Shown one piece after another: positions 63,530 to 64,000 of a DNA stretch of 64,000 nt; the stretch's first letter is position 1; each line of letters starts with the position of its first letter. The position numbers were made by a program, and so were the translations under genes. The notes beneath the pieces were generated by a model that worked only from the letters and a program-made list of their open reading frames with translations, did no database searches and had not been told where the DNA came from. Source of the DNA: Nitrospiraceae bacterium (GTDB taxonomy: Bacteria > Nitrospirota > Nitrospiria > Nitrospirales > UBA8639). The stretch covers positions 124,001 to 188,000 of the forward strand of contig JACKFF010000008.1 of NCBI GenBank assembly GCA_020632595.1. Direction: 5' to 3'.

Positions 63530-64000
63530 ATGGTGCTCTCCTTGAGGCTTGGTGCAAAGCCATCAAAGCGTGTGGATAGTGCCATCAGAATGGGTGTGAT
63601 GATGGCCCAGCCGATGGCCAGGGCGATCAATGCCGCGTTTTGGTTACCAAACTCGAGGGCTCCCAACTGGTGTCCTCCATAATAGGCCAGTGGTCCTCCA
63701 ATGCTTCCGGCAAGTGCAGCTAAGAACCAGCGCCCCCTCAGCCAGCGAAGTGAGACATTCAACAGGGTTGCAAAGAGTCCCCACATGAGCACGATCCAGT
63801 ATGGGGCGGTGTGTGGGATGAGGATGCCGGAGGAGTAGTGCAGCCAATCGAGCCACACGAGCATGCTGTCCCACACGGCCCCAATAACCAGGACGATCAT
63901 AACCAGTTTGAATTCTGCTTCAGCCGCCGGCGCACTGGACAGGTGAATAGCCATAATGACTAAAGCCATGAGTGCCCCCATCCACGGGCGTTGCCCGGCT
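63526..64000 (-). CDS. DUF2878 membrane protein, 5' end cut by window
   Basis: Membrane protein of the DUF2878 family. Visible: LVIGAVWDSMLVWLDWL, APYWIVLMWGLFATLLNVSLRWLRGR, GGPLAYYGGHQLGALEF. The frame stays open to base 64000, and the part before the internal ATG at 63981 (GQRPW) fits the family, so the real start lies outside. It stands with DUF1295 in many photo-oxidative-stress clusters. Role unknown. Confidence 0.8.
   Translation of the reverse strand, partial: AGQRPWMGALMALVIMAIHLSSAPAAEAEFKLVMIVLVIGAVWDSMLVWLDWLHYSSGILIPHTAPYWIVLMWGLFATLLNVSLRWLRGRWFLAALAGSIGGPLAYYGGHQLGALEFGNQNAALIALAIGWAIITPILMALSTRFDGFAPSLKESTI

Overview
The window looks like a chromosomal segment of a Gram-negative bacterium. 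The gene style (cytochrome bd and copper-oxidase genes, short imperfect intergenic inverted repeats, an EPS locus with an ExeA-type ATPase and a CpsD-like protein) fits the phylum Nitrospirota, possibly Nitrospira. That is an impression from the sequence alone, with no rRNA or marker gene to confirm it. No tRNA, rRNA, CRISPR array or prophage was seen.

Region 1 (1-40.6 kb, almost all + strand) is an exopolysaccharide (EPS) locus. It holds six GT4 glycosyltransferases, several methyltransferases, a deacetylase, an AsnB-like amidotransferase, an SGNH hydrolase, an O-antigen-ligase/polymerase-like membrane protein, a CapK/PaaK-like adenylating enzyme, a GDP-mannose 6-dehydrogenase (AlgD type), a DegT aminotransferase and a PglC-PglF fusion. 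It ends in an export and length-control block: a Wza-like lipoprotein, a Wzz-Wza chimera, a Wzz/GumC protein, an ExeA-like ATPase with LysM, and a CpsD-like P-loop protein. Embedded on the minus strand are secreted right-handed beta-helix proteins. Two of them (19.8-24.3 kb) share near-identical DNA blocks, and a third copy at 25.5 kb is a fragment. Broken IS4-like and IS3-like transposase genes (16.9-19.4 kb) mark this part as rearranged.

Region 2 (40.8-51.9 kb, mostly - strand) has a small membrane protein, a lipoprotein glutathione peroxidase, a thioredoxin, a decayed transhydrogenase start and a MITE-like repeat. It then has a type-I-secretion-like operon: a 33-residue peptide, HlyD, TolC and an ABC half-transporter whose ATPase motifs are all degraded. 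A NhaR-like LysR regulator diverges from this operon, and a perfect palindrome lies between them. Beyond it are a membrane-anchored protein, a lipoprotein and an acidic secreted protein made of 17-residue repeats containing DWTLA.

Region 3 (51.9-64 kb, all - strand, tightly packed) reads in transcription order as DUF2878, DUF1295, DUF6134, lipocalin, a small ORF, FAD amine oxidase, DUF1365, cyclopropane-fatty-acid-synthase family, multicopper oxidase-cytochrome c fusion, CydA, CydB, DCC protein and FeS-type photolyase. Many junctions overlap by a few bases. The content resembles photo-oxidative-stress and lipid-modification clusters known from Proteobacteria, here joined to a bd oxidase and a copper oxidase. 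Both window ends cut through genes.
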